Origin: Ectorhizobium quercum
Lineage (GTDB): Bacteria > Pseudomonadota > Alphaproteobacteria > Rhizobiales > Rhizobiaceae
Direction: 5' to 3'
Length of the DNA stretch: 64,000 bases
Assembly (NCBI RefSeq): GCF_026552795.1
Contig: NZ_JANFPI010000004.1
Span: 524,133 to 588,132, forward strand
The notes under the pieces are model-generated. The model searched no databases. It was not told where the DNA came from and was given only the letters and a program-made list of their open reading frames with translations. Positions 24,361 to 32,687 of this stretch are shown one piece after another (position 1 is the stretch's first letter; each line of letters begins with the position of its first letter). The position numbers and the translations under genes were made by a program.

Positions 24361-25434
24361 GTGTCGACAGTGCTGCAACTTTCGAATGTGGTGAAATCCT
24401 ACGGTGATGCCGTGGCGCTCGCCGGGATCGATCTTTCGCTGCCCGACGACAGCTACGTGTCGCTGCTCGGCCCCTCCGGCGCGGGCAAGACGACGCTGCT
24501 GCGGGTCATCGCCGGCTTCGAGGCCCCGGAAAGCGGCACGATCCGCTTTGGCGGGCGAGAGATCGGCGGCGTTTCCCCGCACGAGCGCGGCATCGGCTTC
24601 GTGTTCCAGAACTTCGCGCTGTTTCCGCACCTGACGGTCGAGAAGAACATCGCCTTCGGCCTCGTCAACCGCGACAGGAACCCGGTGACGGACACGGAGG
24701 CGGTTCGCCGCAAGGTGCGCGACATGATCGCGCTTGTCGGCCTGACGGGCCTCGAAGGCCGGGCGGTGACGCAGATTTCCGGCGGCCAGAAACAGCGCGT
24801 GGCGCTGGCCCGCACGCTCGTCACCGAACCGCGGATGGTGCTGCTGGACGAGCCGCTCGGCGCGCTCGACGCCAATCTGCGCACCCGCATGCGCAGCGAG
24901 CTGCGCGCCATCCGCGAACGCTGCGGCGTCACCTTCCTGCATGTGACCGGCAGCGAGACGGAGGCGCTTTCGATGGGCGACACCGTGCTGGTGCTGGACC
25001 GCGGCCGGATCGCCCAGCAGGCCGATGCCGACACGATCTACAACCGCCCGGTCTCGCCCGCCGTCGCCCGGTTCTTCAACTGTTACAACATCTTCTTCGG
25101 GCAGGTGGATGCTGAACGCTTCGTGACGCCGGCCGGCACCTTTCCCATCGGCCCCACCGTGCAGAAATCGGACCGGCAGGCCTACGCCATCCGCTACGAC
25201 CGCATCGCCATCCGCCCGGCCGGCACCCAAGCCGGCGACGGCGAGATCGGCATCGAGGGCACCTTCCTCGCCAGCGAATATACCGGCTCGGCGATCACCT
25301 CCTTCTTCACGCTCGACGACGGCAAGGTCTTCGAGGTGGAAACGCATCTGAGCCAGGCCGCGCCGCAAAGCTACGAGCCGCACGGCCGCTACGGCCTCAT
25401 CTGGAAGAAGGACGACGCCATTGTCTATGCGTGA
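24361..25434 (+). CDS. PotA-type ABC ATP-binding protein lacking the H-loop histidine
   Basis: A 357-residue ATPase of the polyamine/opine/iron importer group, starting at a GTG with GGAG upstream. Walker A is GPSGAGKTT (residues 37-45). The Q-loop is FVFQNF (Gln83), the signature ISGGQKQR (139-146, Leu replaced by Ile), and Walker [12 protein letters not shown]; a TOBE-type C-terminal domain begins near 275. The switch region, normally VTHDQEEA, reads VTGSETEA, so the H-loop histidine is a glycine. A second ATPase with a normal histidine is encoded at 30149-31258 in the same operon. A heteromeric pair with one impaired site is therefore possible. Confidence 0.9.
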   Translation: MSTVLQLSNVVKSYGDAVALAGIDLSLPDDSYVSLLGPSGAGKTTLLRVIAGFEAPESGTIRFGGREIGGVSPHERGIGFVFQNFALFPHLTVEKNIAFGLVNRDRNPVTDTEAVRRKVRDMIALVGLTGLEGRAVTQISGGQKQRVALARTLVTEPRMVLLDEPLGALDANLRTRMRSELRAIRERCGVTFLHVTGSETEALSMGDTVLVLDRGRIAQQADADTIYNRPVSPAVARFFNCYNIFFGQVDAERFVTPAGTFPIGPTVQKSDRQAYAIRYDRIAIRPAGTQAGDGEIGIEGTFLASEYTGSAITSFFTLDDGKVFEVETHLSQAAPQSYEPHGRYGLIWKKDDAIVYA

Positions 25435-25475
25435 CGCCGCCCATTCCCTGCCTGTCCTTACGGAGAGCCGGATCC

Positions 25476-26366
25476 ATGACCGCCATCACTGAAACCTCGA
25501 ACGAAAGCGTGCCGGTCACGCTCAAGGCCCGCAAGGGGCTGTGGCTTCTCGCGCCCGGCGTCATCTGGATGGTGCTGTTCCTCGTGCTGCCCATGCTGAT
25601 GATGCTCTACGTGTCCTTCTGGACGCAGACGACCTTCACCATCGAGCCGACGCTGACGCTGAGAAGCTGGATCACCTTCTTCACCAGCGACACCTATCTC
25701 GGCGCGCTGTGGACCACCGTCCGCATCTGGCTGACGGTGCTGGCCGCCACCCTCTTGGTCGGCTATCCGGCGGCGCTGTTCGTCGGCCTGTTCATCAGGA
25801 ACAAGACGCTCTCCACCGTGCTGCTGGTGCTGTGCGTCATCCCGTTCTGGACCTCCTTCCTGATCCGCGTTCTCGCCTGGCGGCCGATGCTCGGCAAGGA
25901 AGGCGCGATCAACATGATCCTGATGAAGATCGGCGCCATCACCCAGCCGATCGAGGTGCTCTTGTTTTCCGAACTGTCGGTGGTCATCGGCATGACGCAG
26001 ATCTACTGCGTCTTCATGGTCGGCCCCATCGCCTTCATGCTCGGGCGCATCGATCCCTCGATCATCGAGGCTGCGGAGGATCTCGGCGCCGGCTTCTGGC
26101 GCATCTTCCGCACCATCATCCTGCCGCTTTCCATGCCGGGCGTGGTGGTCGGCGCGATCTTCGTCTCTGTCATGGTGCTGGGCGAGTTCGCCACCTCCGC
26201 TGCGCTCTCCGGCCGCAAGGTGAACCTGCTCGGCAACATCATCGTCACCCAGGTCGGCTCGCTGAAATGGGCCTTCGCGGCGGTCGCGGGCGTCGTTCTC
26301 ACCGTGCTGATGGGCGCGGTCGTGGCCGGCCTGCTCCGGGTCGTCGACCTCAAGAAGGAGCTGTGA
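25476..26366 (+). CDS. PotB-type ABC permease
   Basis: A 296-residue inner-membrane permease. Six hydrophobic helices are visible, the first at about residues 24-47 (LLAPGVIWMVLFLVLPMLMM). The ATPase-docking EAA loop is AAEDLGAGFWRIFRTIILPLSMPG. I start at ATG 25476, nine bases after GGAGAG; the longer frame begins with a GTG inside the ATPase stop and has no ribosome site. It pairs with the PotC-type permease that follows 2 bases later. Confidence 0.9.
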   Translation: MTAITETSNESVPVTLKARKGLWLLAPGVIWMVLFLVLPMLMMLYVSFWTQTTFTIEPTLTLRSWITFFTSDTYLGALWTTVRIWLTVLAATLLVGYPAALFVGLFIRNKTLSTVLLVLCVIPFWTSFLIRVLAWRPMLGKEGAINMILMKIGAITQPIEVLLFSELSVVIGMTQIYCVFMVGPIAFMLGRIDPSIIEAAEDLGAGFWRIFRTIILPLSMPGVVVGAIFVSVMVLGEFATSAALSGRKVNLLGNIIVTQVGSLKWAFAAVAGVVLTVLMGAVVAGLLRVVDLKKEL

Positions 26367-26368
26367 GC

Positions 26369-27214
26369 ATGAATTACAGCGGCATCAAATTCGGCCTTGC
26401 GGTCTATACGACCCTGTTCATCGTCTTCCTCTATGCGCCGCTCGCCGTGCTCGCCATCCTGTCCTTCCAGGCGGGACCGGAAGGCGGGCCGCAGTTTCCG
26501 ATCATCGAATGGTCGACCTACTGGTACAGGCACTTGTTCGGCCTGACGCCGCCCTCGCGCATCGCGCCGCTGCCGATCGATCAGGCGCTGGTCCGCTCGA
26601 TGACGCTGGCGCTGATGACCACGGTCGTCTCCACCGTGCTCGGCGTCATGTCGGCGCAGGCCTTCCGCCGCAGGTTCCGCGGCTCGGGCGCGGTCTTCTA
26701 CCTGATCGTTCTCGGCATGATGGTGCCGGGCGTGCTGGTCGGCCTCGGCATGGCGCTGGTCGCCAACACCTTCGGCATCGACCGTCACTGGTGGAGCACG
26801 GCCTTCGTGCTGCATGTCGTCTACACCTTCCCCTTCGCCTTCCTCGTCATGCTGGCGATCTTCAACCGCTTCGATCCGAGCGTCGAGGAAGCCGCCTGGT
26901 CGCTCGGCGTCAGCCCGGCGCGCACCTTCCGCAAGGTCACGTTCCCGCTGATCTTCCCCGGCGTGCTGTCGGCCATGCTGTTCGCCTTCACGCTGTCCTA
27001 CGACGAGTTCTCGCGCACGCTGTTCGCCTCGGGCCGCGACCTGACGCTGCCGCTGGCGATCTACGGCACCTTCTCCGTGGAAGTGCATCCGAACGTCTTC
27101 GCCTTCGGGGTGCTGACCACGCTGTTTTCCTTCGCGCTGCTGTCGGTCTACGCGATCCTGATGGGTTTCGCTGTGCGCCGCGCCAAGCGCATCGCCGTGC
27201 AGGAGGACGCATGA
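26369..27214 (+). CDS. PotC-type ABC permease
   Basis: The second permease, 281 residues, with six helices, the first at about residues 9-33 (GLAVYTTLFIVFLYAPLAVLA). The docking loop is EAAWSLGVSPARTFRKVTFPLIFPG and the late segment LSYDEFSRTLF is typical of PotC/PotI proteins. Start at ATG 26369 directly after the first permease. It ends in ATGA overlap with the first SDR gene, which ties the transporter to the catabolic genes downstream. Confidence 0.9.
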   Translation: MNYSGIKFGLAVYTTLFIVFLYAPLAVLAILSFQAGPEGGPQFPIIEWSTYWYRHLFGLTPPSRIAPLPIDQALVRSMTLALMTTVVSTVLGVMSAQAFRRRFRGSGAVFYLIVLGMMVPGVLVGLGMALVANTFGIDRHWWSTAFVLHVVYTFPFAFLVMLAIFNRFDPSVEEAAWSLGVSPARTFRKVTFPLIFPGVLSAMLFAFTLSYDEFSRTLFASGRDLTLPLAIYGTFSVEVHPNVFAFGVLTTLFSFALLSVYAILMGFAVRRAKRIAVQEDA

Positions 27215-27951
27215 TGGAACCCGTCTCCGCAATCGTCACCGGGGCCGGTTCGGGTATCGGCCGGGCCATCGCCGAACGGCTCGCCGCCGACGGCTATGCC
27301 GTGCTCGTCAACGATCTTTCGCCCGGGCGCGCCGAAACGGTCGCGGCGGAAATCCGCGGGAAAGGCGGCATCGCGACGGGCCTTGCCGGCGACGTCTCCT
27401 CCGAGGCCGATGCCGCGGTGATCCACGCGACGGCGGTCGCGGCACACGGCACGGTCGGGCTGCTGGTCAACAATGCCGGCATCGCCCACCAGGCGCCGTT
27501 CGAAACGCTGACGGTGGCCGATTTCGACCGCATGTTCGCCGTGCATGTGCGCGGCAACTTCCTGATGACCCGGGCCGTGCTGCCGGCCATGCTTTCCGCC
27601 GGCCGGGGCGTCGTCGTCAACATCGCCTCGCAGCTCGGCCAGATCGGCGGCGTCGAACTCGTCCACTATTCCGGTGCCAAGGCGGCGATCATCGGCATGA
27701 CCAAGGCGCTGGCCCGCGAGGTGTCGAGCCGTGGCGTGCGCGTCAATGCCGTCGCGCCGGGACCGATCAATACGCCGCTGGTGATGGAGCTTTCCGAAGA
27801 CTGGCGCAACGCCAAGCGGGCCGAACTGCCGCTCGGCCGGTTCGGCGAGCCGGAGGAAGTGGCGGCAGCGGTCGCCTTCCTCGCCTCCGACGCGGCAAGC
27901 CTCTTCGTCGGCCAGACCCTCGGGCCCAATTCGGGCGACGTCATGCTTTGA
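27211..27951 (+). CDS. Short-chain dehydrogenase/reductase 1
   Basis: A 246-residue classical SDR with a Rossmann NAD(P) motif TGAGSGIG (residues 10-17), the NNAG strand (87-90), catalytic Ser140, and the Tyr153-Lys157 pair in HYSGAKAA. The C-terminal LGRFGEPEEVAAAVAFLASD is typical of FabG-like enzymes. The acidic Asp35 after the second strand suggests NAD rather than NADP. It starts in the stop of the permease gene after a strong AGGAGG site. It would oxidise or reduce an alcohol/carbonyl group of the imported compound; which one is unknown. Confidence 0.9.
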   Translation: MMEPVSAIVTGAGSGIGRAIAERLAADGYAVLVNDLSPGRAETVAAEIRGKGGIATGLAGDVSSEADAAVIHATAVAAHGTVGLLVNNAGIAHQAPFETLTVADFDRMFAVHVRGNFLMTRAVLPAMLSAGRGVVVNIASQLGQIGGVELVHYSGAKAAIIGMTKALAREVSSRGVRVNAVAPGPINTPLVMELSEDWRNAKRAELPLGRFGEPEEVAAAVAFLASDAASLFVGQTLGPNSGDVML

Positions 27952-27962
27952 GGAGCGAACCC

Positions 27963-28730
27963 ATGTCCAGCAGTGAAAAACGCATCGTTCTCGTCACCGG
28001 CGCCGGCATCGGCATCGGCCGGGGCACGGCCAAGGCCTTCGGGGCGCTCGGCGATCATGTGATCGTCACCGACATTCTCGACGGGGAAGGCGAGGCGGTC
28101 GCCGGCGAGATCCGCGCCGCCGGCGGCTCGGCCGAGTTCGTCCATTACGACGTGCGGGCGAAGGAGGCCGCCGACGCCATCGTCGCGGATGTCGAAAAGC
28201 GCCACGGCAGGATCGACGTGATCGTCGCCAATGCCGGCATCGCCCACCGCACGCCGCTGGCCGAACTGACCGACGCGAAATGGGACCTGACGCTCGATAT
28301 CGACCTCAAGGGCATCTTCCGGCTGGTGCGGGCGGCGGCCCCGGCCATGCGCGCCCGCAAATCGGGCAGCATCGTCGCGCTCTCCTCGATCATGGGCGTC
28401 GCCTATGGCTGGGACGAGCATGTCCATTATTCCACCGCAAAGGCCGGCGTCGTCGGGCTGGTCCGGGCGCTGGCCGTCGAGATGGCCCGCGACGGGGTGC
28501 GCGTCAACGGCGTCGCGCCGGGCTACATCCGCACCGCCCAGCTTCTGTCCGAGGAGAACTCTCTCGGCCCGGCGGGGGCGGAAAAGGCCGCCGAATTCAT
28601 TCCGATGGGGCGTCTCGGCGAGGCCGCGGACATCGCCGACGTCATCACCTTTCTGGCGTCGCACGGCGCGAGATACATGACCGGCCAGGTGCTGGTCGTG
28701 GATGGAGGCCTCCTGGTGGGGCGCTACTGA
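27963..28730 (+). CDS. Short-chain dehydrogenase/reductase 2
   Basis: A 255-residue classical SDR with motif TGAGIGIG (12-19), Asp37 at the NAD-selecting position, NAG at 90-92, a Ser141-Ser142 pair and Tyr156-Lys160 (HYSTAK). The Rossmann loop has Ile in place of the more usual Ser. It differs enough from the preceding SDR to suggest a different substrate or stereochemistry and not a fresh duplication. ATG 27963 has GAGGAG eight bases upstream. It is the fifth gene of the operon. Confidence 0.9.
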   Translation: MSSSEKRIVLVTGAGIGIGRGTAKAFGALGDHVIVTDILDGEGEAVAGEIRAAGGSAEFVHYDVRAKEAADAIVADVEKRHGRIDVIVANAGIAHRTPLAELTDAKWDLTLDIDLKGIFRLVRAAAPAMRARKSGSIVALSSIMGVAYGWDEHVHYSTAKAGVVGLVRALAVEMARDGVRVNGVAPGYIRTAQLLSEENSLGPAGAEKAAEFIPMGRLGEAADIADVITFLASHGARYMTGQVLVVDGGLLVGRY

Positions 28731-28838
28731 ATGCCCCGTTTCCGGCGGCGCGAGCCTGCCGGAACGGGAACCAACGATAAGCGGGGCTTCGGCATGGCCG
28801 TGACCTCGGGGAACAACGAAAAATTGGAGAGAAGAGAC

Positions 28839-30071
28839 ATGTCCATCATGGAAATGAATCGCCGTTCGCTTCTGAAGCGCTCCGCAGGCGCCATCGCGCT
28901 GGCGATGGGCGGCGGCACGCCCTTCCTGTCGTCGCGCGCCGCCTTTGCCGCGGCGGGCGACCTCGCCAGCCAGCAGCTTCGCACCATCGGCCTTTCGGTC
29001 ACGGTTCAGGAGCGCATCCTGGAGGAGTTCAAGAAGGTCTCCGGCGTCGGCACCACCTCCGGCACGGCCGCGACCTATCCCGACGCCCAGACCCGGATCC
29101 TGTCCGGCTCGAAGGACTACGACTGCTGGGAAATCATCGCCGAGCGCCTGCCCGCCATCGTCATGACCAACAATGTCGAGACGATTCCCGCCGCCTCGCT
29201 GAAGAACTGGGCGAATATCCGCGACACCTTCACCGCACCCAGCGACAAGTGGGACCTCAAGTCGCAGATCGTCGGCCAGATCTGGGCGGACGAGGGCCAG
29301 ACCGCGCTGAACATGGTTCCGGCGGTCTACAATTACGATTCCATCGGCTACAATCCGGATGTGGTTTCGGAGGAGGAGGCCAATACCTGGGCCGCGATCT
29401 TCGACCCCAAGTGGAAGGGCAAGTCCGGCCTCAATACCGACCCGCTGATCGCCTTCGGGCAGGCCATCATGGCGATGAACTCGCTCGGCCTTTCCGACGT
29501 GGCGAACCCCGGCAACCCGACGGCGGCGGAAATCGACGAGGCGGCCAGCTTCCTCATCTCGAAGAAGAAGGACGGCCAGTTCCGCGCGCTCTGGGGCGAT
29601 TTCGGCGAGCTGGTGAACTTCATGGCCTCCGGCGAGATGGTCGTCTGCGATGCCTGGCAGCCCGCCGTCATGGCTGTCAAGGCGCAGGGCAAGCCCGCCA
29701 AATACGCCGTGCCGAAGGAAGGCTATCGCGGCTGGGCCATCGGCCCGGCGATGATCGCCGGCTCGACCAACAAGGAAGCGGTCATCGCCTATGCCGACTA
29801 CTGGCTGTCCGGCGAGCCGGGCATCACCGTGTCCGAGCAGGGCTACTACTCGCCCTCGACCAACATCAAGGACGTCATGGACCCGGATAAATACGCCTTC
29901 TGGTACGAGGGCAAGCCGTGGGTCGGCGCGCCGGAGCGCGGCATCAGCGAAGGCGACCTGCGCGACGGCGGCTCGCTGGAGGAACGCGCCGGCAACGTCG
30001 CCTACTGGCACCAGTGGCCGGACGAATACGACCATCTGGTCCAGAAGTGGGACGAGTTCCTCAACGCGTAA
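28839..30071 (+). CDS. PotD-like substrate-binding protein with Tat signal
   Basis: A 410-residue periplasmic solute receptor. The N-terminus has a twin-arginine signal (NRRSLLKRS, then a hydrophobic AGAIALAMGGG stretch, cleavage near residue 37 after AFA), so it is probably exported folded. The body has the two-lobe spermidine/putrescine-binding type pattern, with YNYDSIGYNPDVV, SEEEANTWAAIFDPKWKG in blocks, and GEMVVCDAWQPAVMA. The start chosen is ATG 28839 after GGAGAGAAGAG; a longer frame has no ribosome site. It is followed by a strong intercistronic hairpin. A related but apparently signal-less protein lies at 33748-34968. Confidence 0.9.
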   Translation: MSIMEMNRRSLLKRSAGAIALAMGGGTPFLSSRAAFAAAGDLASQQLRTIGLSVTVQERILEEFKKVSGVGTTSGTAATYPDAQTRILSGSKDYDCWEIIAERLPAIVMTNNVETIPAASLKNWANIRDTFTAPSDKWDLKSQIVGQIWADEGQTALNMVPAVYNYDSIGYNPDVVSEEEANTWAAIFDPKWKGKSGLNTDPLIAFGQAIMAMNSLGLSDVANPGNPTAAEIDEAASFLISKKKDGQFRALWGDFGELVNFMASGEMVVCDAWQPAVMAVKAQGKPAKYAVPKEGYRGWAIGPAMIAGSTNKEAVIAYADYWLSGEPGITVSEQGYYSPSTNIKDVMDPDKYAFWYEGKPWVGAPERGISEGDLRDGGSLEERAGNVAYWHQWPDEYDHLVQKWDEFLNA

Positions 30072-30082
30072 TCGTCCGGAGC

Positions 30083-30113
30083 CCCGCCTTCGCCGCCGGC
30101 CGGCGGAGGCGGG
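30083..30113 (+). terminator. Intercistronic hairpin after the binding-protein gene
   Basis: CCCGCCT pairs with AGGCGGG, and inside it CCGCCGG pairs with CCGGCGG, with a 3-base bulge. No T-run follows, so it is more likely an mRNA-stabilising or attenuating stem that raises binding-protein output than a full terminator. Confidence 0.55.
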
Positions 30114-30148
30114 TGCCGGCGTCTTTTCCAATCCTTACGGAGCATGCG

Positions 30149-31258
30149 ATGATTTACGACCTCGAACTGATGAAGGTCGGCAAGGTGTACGACAACGGCA
30201 CCACCGCCGTCGCCGGTTTCGACCTGGCCGTGACCAAAGGCGAGTTCATCGCGTTTCTCGGTCCGTCTGGCTGCGGCAAGACCACGACGCTGCGCATGAT
30301 CGCCGGTTTCGAGAGCATTTCCTCGGGCGACATGATGATCAAGGGCATCCGCATGAACGATGTGCCCGCGCAGAAGCGCCCGACCTCGACGATCTTCCAG
30401 AACTACGCGCTCTTTCCGCACATGACGGTGCGCCGCAACGTCGGCTACGGGCTGGCGGTCAAGGGCATGCCGAAGGCCGAAATCGACGCGAAGGTCGACC
30501 GCATCCTCGCCACGCTCGGGCTGGAGGACATCGCCGAACGCAAGCCGGAGCGCCTGTCGGGCGGCCAGCGCCAGCGCATCGCGCTCGCCCGCGGCCTCGT
30601 GGTCGAGCCGGATATCCTCTTGCTCGACGAGCCGCTCGGCGCGCTCGACGCCAACCTGCGCAAGGCGATCCAGAACGAACTGAAGCTGCTCCAGAAGAAC
30701 CTCGGCGTCACCTTCGTCTTCGTCACCCACGCGCAATCGGAAGCGCTGGCGCTCTCCGACCGGATCGTGGTGATGAACCAGGGCCGCGTCGAGCAGATCA
30801 GCCCGCCGCACCAGCTTTACACGCGGCCGAACACGCCGTTCGTCGCCCAGTTCGTCGGCCGCAACACCATCTTCGCCGGCACCGTCAAGGGCAGCGAAGG
30901 CGGCATGACGGTTGCCGAAACCGCATCCGGCACGCTGGCCGGCAAGCCGTCCGCCGCCTTCGACGGCGGCGCGCACGTCAACCTCGTCGTGCCGGCGGAA
31001 GCCATCGAGGTGGTTCCCGCGCAGGAGGCCCGGCGCGAGCGGATCGCCGCCGATTTCGGCGGCAACGTCATCGACGCGACGATCTCGCGCTTCGACGTGG
31101 TCGGCCACATCTCGCATCTCGCCGTCACCCTGCCCGACAGCCGCAGCATCGCGCTGGAGGGGCATGTCGAAAAATACCGTCCCGACGCCTTCGCCGTCGG
31201 CTCTCAGGTCGTCCTGTCCTGGAGCCCCGAACAGGCGACGGTGATCCCGGCGCACTGA
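30149..31258 (+). CDS. PotA-type ABC ATP-binding protein, canonical
   Basis: A 369-residue ATPase with intact motifs: Walker [11 protein letters not shown]-loop [10 protein letters not shown], signature LSGGQRQR, Walker [12 protein letters not shown], and the H-loop His in [11 protein letters not shown]-terminal TOBE region follows from about residue 280. Start at ATG 30149, six bases after GGAG. It is the second ATPase of this operon and the only one with the switch histidine, so it probably provides the main hydrolysis activity for the two permeases. Confidence 0.92.
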   Translation: MIYDLELMKVGKVYDNGTTAVAGFDLAVTKGEFIAFLGPSGCGKTTTLRMIAGFESISSGDMMIKGIRMNDVPAQKRPTSTIFQNYALFPHMTVRRNVGYGLAVKGMPKAEIDAKVDRILATLGLEDIAERKPERLSGGQRQRIALARGLVVEPDILLLDEPLGALDANLRKAIQNELKLLQKNLGVTFVFVTHAQSEALALSDRIVVMNQGRVEQISPPHQLYTRPNTPFVAQFVGRNTIFAGTVKGSEGGMTVAETASGTLAGKPSAAFDGGAHVNLVVPAEAIEVVPAQEARRERIAADFGGNVIDATISRFDVVGHISHLAVTLPDSRSIALEGHVEKYRPDAFAVGSQVVLSWSPEQATVIPAH

Positions 31259-31298
31259 CCCGTATTCAAGAAGAAGACACGCAAGGAGGTTCTTCAAA

Positions 31299-32180
31299 AT
31301 GGCAAAGGAAATCTTTTGCAGCTTCGGCATCGATGTCGATGCCGTGGCCGGCTGGCTCGGCTCCTATGGCGGCGAGGATTCGCCGGACGACATTTCGCGC
31401 GGCATCTTTGCCGGAGAGGTCGGCTCGCTGCGGCTGCTGAAGCTGTTCGAGCGCTTCGGCATCAAGACCACCTGGTTCATTCCGGGGCACTCCATCGAGA
31501 CGTTCCCCGAACAGATGCAGGCCGTGGCCGATGCCGGCCACGAAATCGGCATTCACGGCTACAGCCATGAAAACCCGATCGCCATGACCCGCGAGCAGGA
31601 AACCGAGGTGCTCGACAAGTGCATCGAACTGGTGACGAAGCTCGCCGGCAAGCGCCCGACCGGCTATGTCGCGCCGTGGTGGGAGTTTTCCAACGTCACC
31701 AACGAGCTTCTGCTGGAGCGCGGCATCAAGTACGACCATTCGCTGATGCACCGCGACTTCACGCCCTATTACGTGCGCGTCGGCGACAGCTGGACCAAGA
31801 TCGACTATTCGAAGAAGCCGTCCGACTGGATGGTGCCGCTGAAGCGCGGCCAGGAAACCGACCTCATCGAAATCCCGGCCTCGTGGTATCTCGACGACCT
31901 GCCGCCGATGATGTTCATCAAGAAGTCGCCGAACAGCCACGGCTTCGTCAATCCGCACGACATCGAGCAGATGTGGCGCGACCAGTTCGACTGGGTCTAT
32001 CGCGAAATGGATTATGCGGTGTTCCCGATCACCATTCACCCCGACGTCGCCGGGCGTCCGCAGGTGCTGATGATGCTGGAACGTCTTTATGCCCATATGA
32101 GCAAGCATCCGGGCGTGAAATTCGTTACCATGAACGAGATCGCCGACGACTTCGCCCAGCGCTTCCCGCGCCAGAAGTAG
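31299..32180 (+). CDS. Polysaccharide-deacetylase-fold hydrolase, imidase/allantoinase-like
   Basis: A 293-residue cytosolic enzyme of the NodB/PuuE fold. Motif 1 reads FGIDVDA in place of the polysaccharide-type TFDD. Motif 2 is [13 protein letters not shown] with the two metal histidines. Motif 3 is [10 protein letters not shown], and the late histidine is in [14 protein letters not shown]. There is no signal peptide, which argues against cell-wall substrates. This branch includes PuuE allantoinase and, from memory, bacterial cyclic-imide hydrolases of about this length. Followed in the operon by an amidase, it could open a cyclic imide or lactam to a half-amide (inference). The ribosome site AAGGAGG is excellent. 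Confidence 0.82.
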   Translation: MAKEIFCSFGIDVDAVAGWLGSYGGEDSPDDISRGIFAGEVGSLRLLKLFERFGIKTTWFIPGHSIETFPEQMQAVADAGHEIGIHGYSHENPIAMTREQETEVLDKCIELVTKLAGKRPTGYVAPWWEFSNVTNELLLERGIKYDHSLMHRDFTPYYVRVGDSWTKIDYSKKPSDWMVPLKRGQETDLIEIPASWYLDDLPPMMFIKKSPNSHGFVNPHDIEQMWRDQFDWVYREMDYAVFPITIHPDVAGRPQVLMMLERLYAHMSKHPGVKFVTMNEIADDFAQRFPRQK

Positions 32181-32189
32181 AGGCGAGGC

Positions 32190-32309
32190 CCCCTCATCCG
32201 CCTGCCGGCACCTTCTCCCCGATGGGGAGAAGGGCGAAGACGGAACGGTTTCACTCCCTCCCTTCTCCCCGCCGGGGAGAAGGTGGCCCGAAGGGCCGGA
32301 TGAGGGGGC
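32190..32309. repeat. Rhizobial palindromic repeat (CTTCTCCCC type)
   Basis: Two linked palindromes: CCTTCTCCCC-gat-GGGGAGAAGG, then CCTTCTCCCC-gcc-GGGGAGAAGG. They are flanked by CCCTCATCCG at one end and CCGGATGAGGG at the other, so the whole 120 bases can fold. Repeats of this kind are common between genes in Rhizobiales. It separates the hydrolase from the CxxC/CobW genes and may reduce readthrough inside the operon. Confidence 0.8.
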
Positions 32310-32354
32310 GGCGTCTCGGCGTTCGGGAGGGGAGAAAAGAAAGGGAGAAGCACC

Positions 32355-32687
32355 ATGTGTTCGCTTTGCGGCGTCCTTGGCGGCGCCGACCATTGGGCCG
32401 ATGCCGCCGCGCGGCCCGGCGTCTATACGCGCAATGTCGAGCGGATCGACCGCCGCCGCGAACGGATCGCCCGTGTCGCCGCCGCCAACCGCATCCTCGC
32501 GGCCTATGCCCTGACGCTTTCGGACTGGCAGGGCGCGTCCTATGTTCTGGCCAGCCGCACCGGCAAGAGCGAGGTGGTCGAGGATCTCGGCCATCTGTGG
32601 CCGGCGGCGGAACGCATGATCGGGCGCGACTGCGATCCGCTCGATCCCGATCTCATCGCCCGGCTGGAGGGCGAATGCGGTGCCTGA
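32355..32687 (+). CDS. Small CxxC protein preceding CobW
   Basis: A 110-residue protein opening with MCSLCG, so Cys2 and Cys5 form a CxxC pair at the extreme N-terminus, followed by VLGGADHWADAA with a histidine. The rest is helical and charged (RIDRRRERIARVAAANRILAAYALTLSDWQGASYVLASRTG in blocks), ending near EGECGA. It has no signal peptide or membrane segment. It overlaps the CobW GTPase by 8 bases, so the two are made together. Zn or Fe binding and delivery to or from CobW is plausible. I do not recognise a named family. Confidence 0.75.
   Translation: MCSLCGVLGGADHWADAAARPGVYTRNVERIDRRRERIARVAAANRILAAYALTLSDWQGASYVLASRTGKSEVVEDLGHLWPAAERMIGRDCDPLDPDLIARLEGECGA

Noticed and set aside
27666..30131. 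An 821-codon open frame on the minus strand, antisense to the second SDR and PotD-like genes.
   Set aside because: It is the mirror of well-supported plus-strand genes in very GC-rich DNA; its product is His/Arg/Gly/Asp-rich without any recognisable domain.
32190..32309. Repeated palindromes considered as a CRISPR fragment.
   Set aside because: Only two linked palindromes of a rhizobial repeat type, no regular spacers and no cas genes anywhere in the window.
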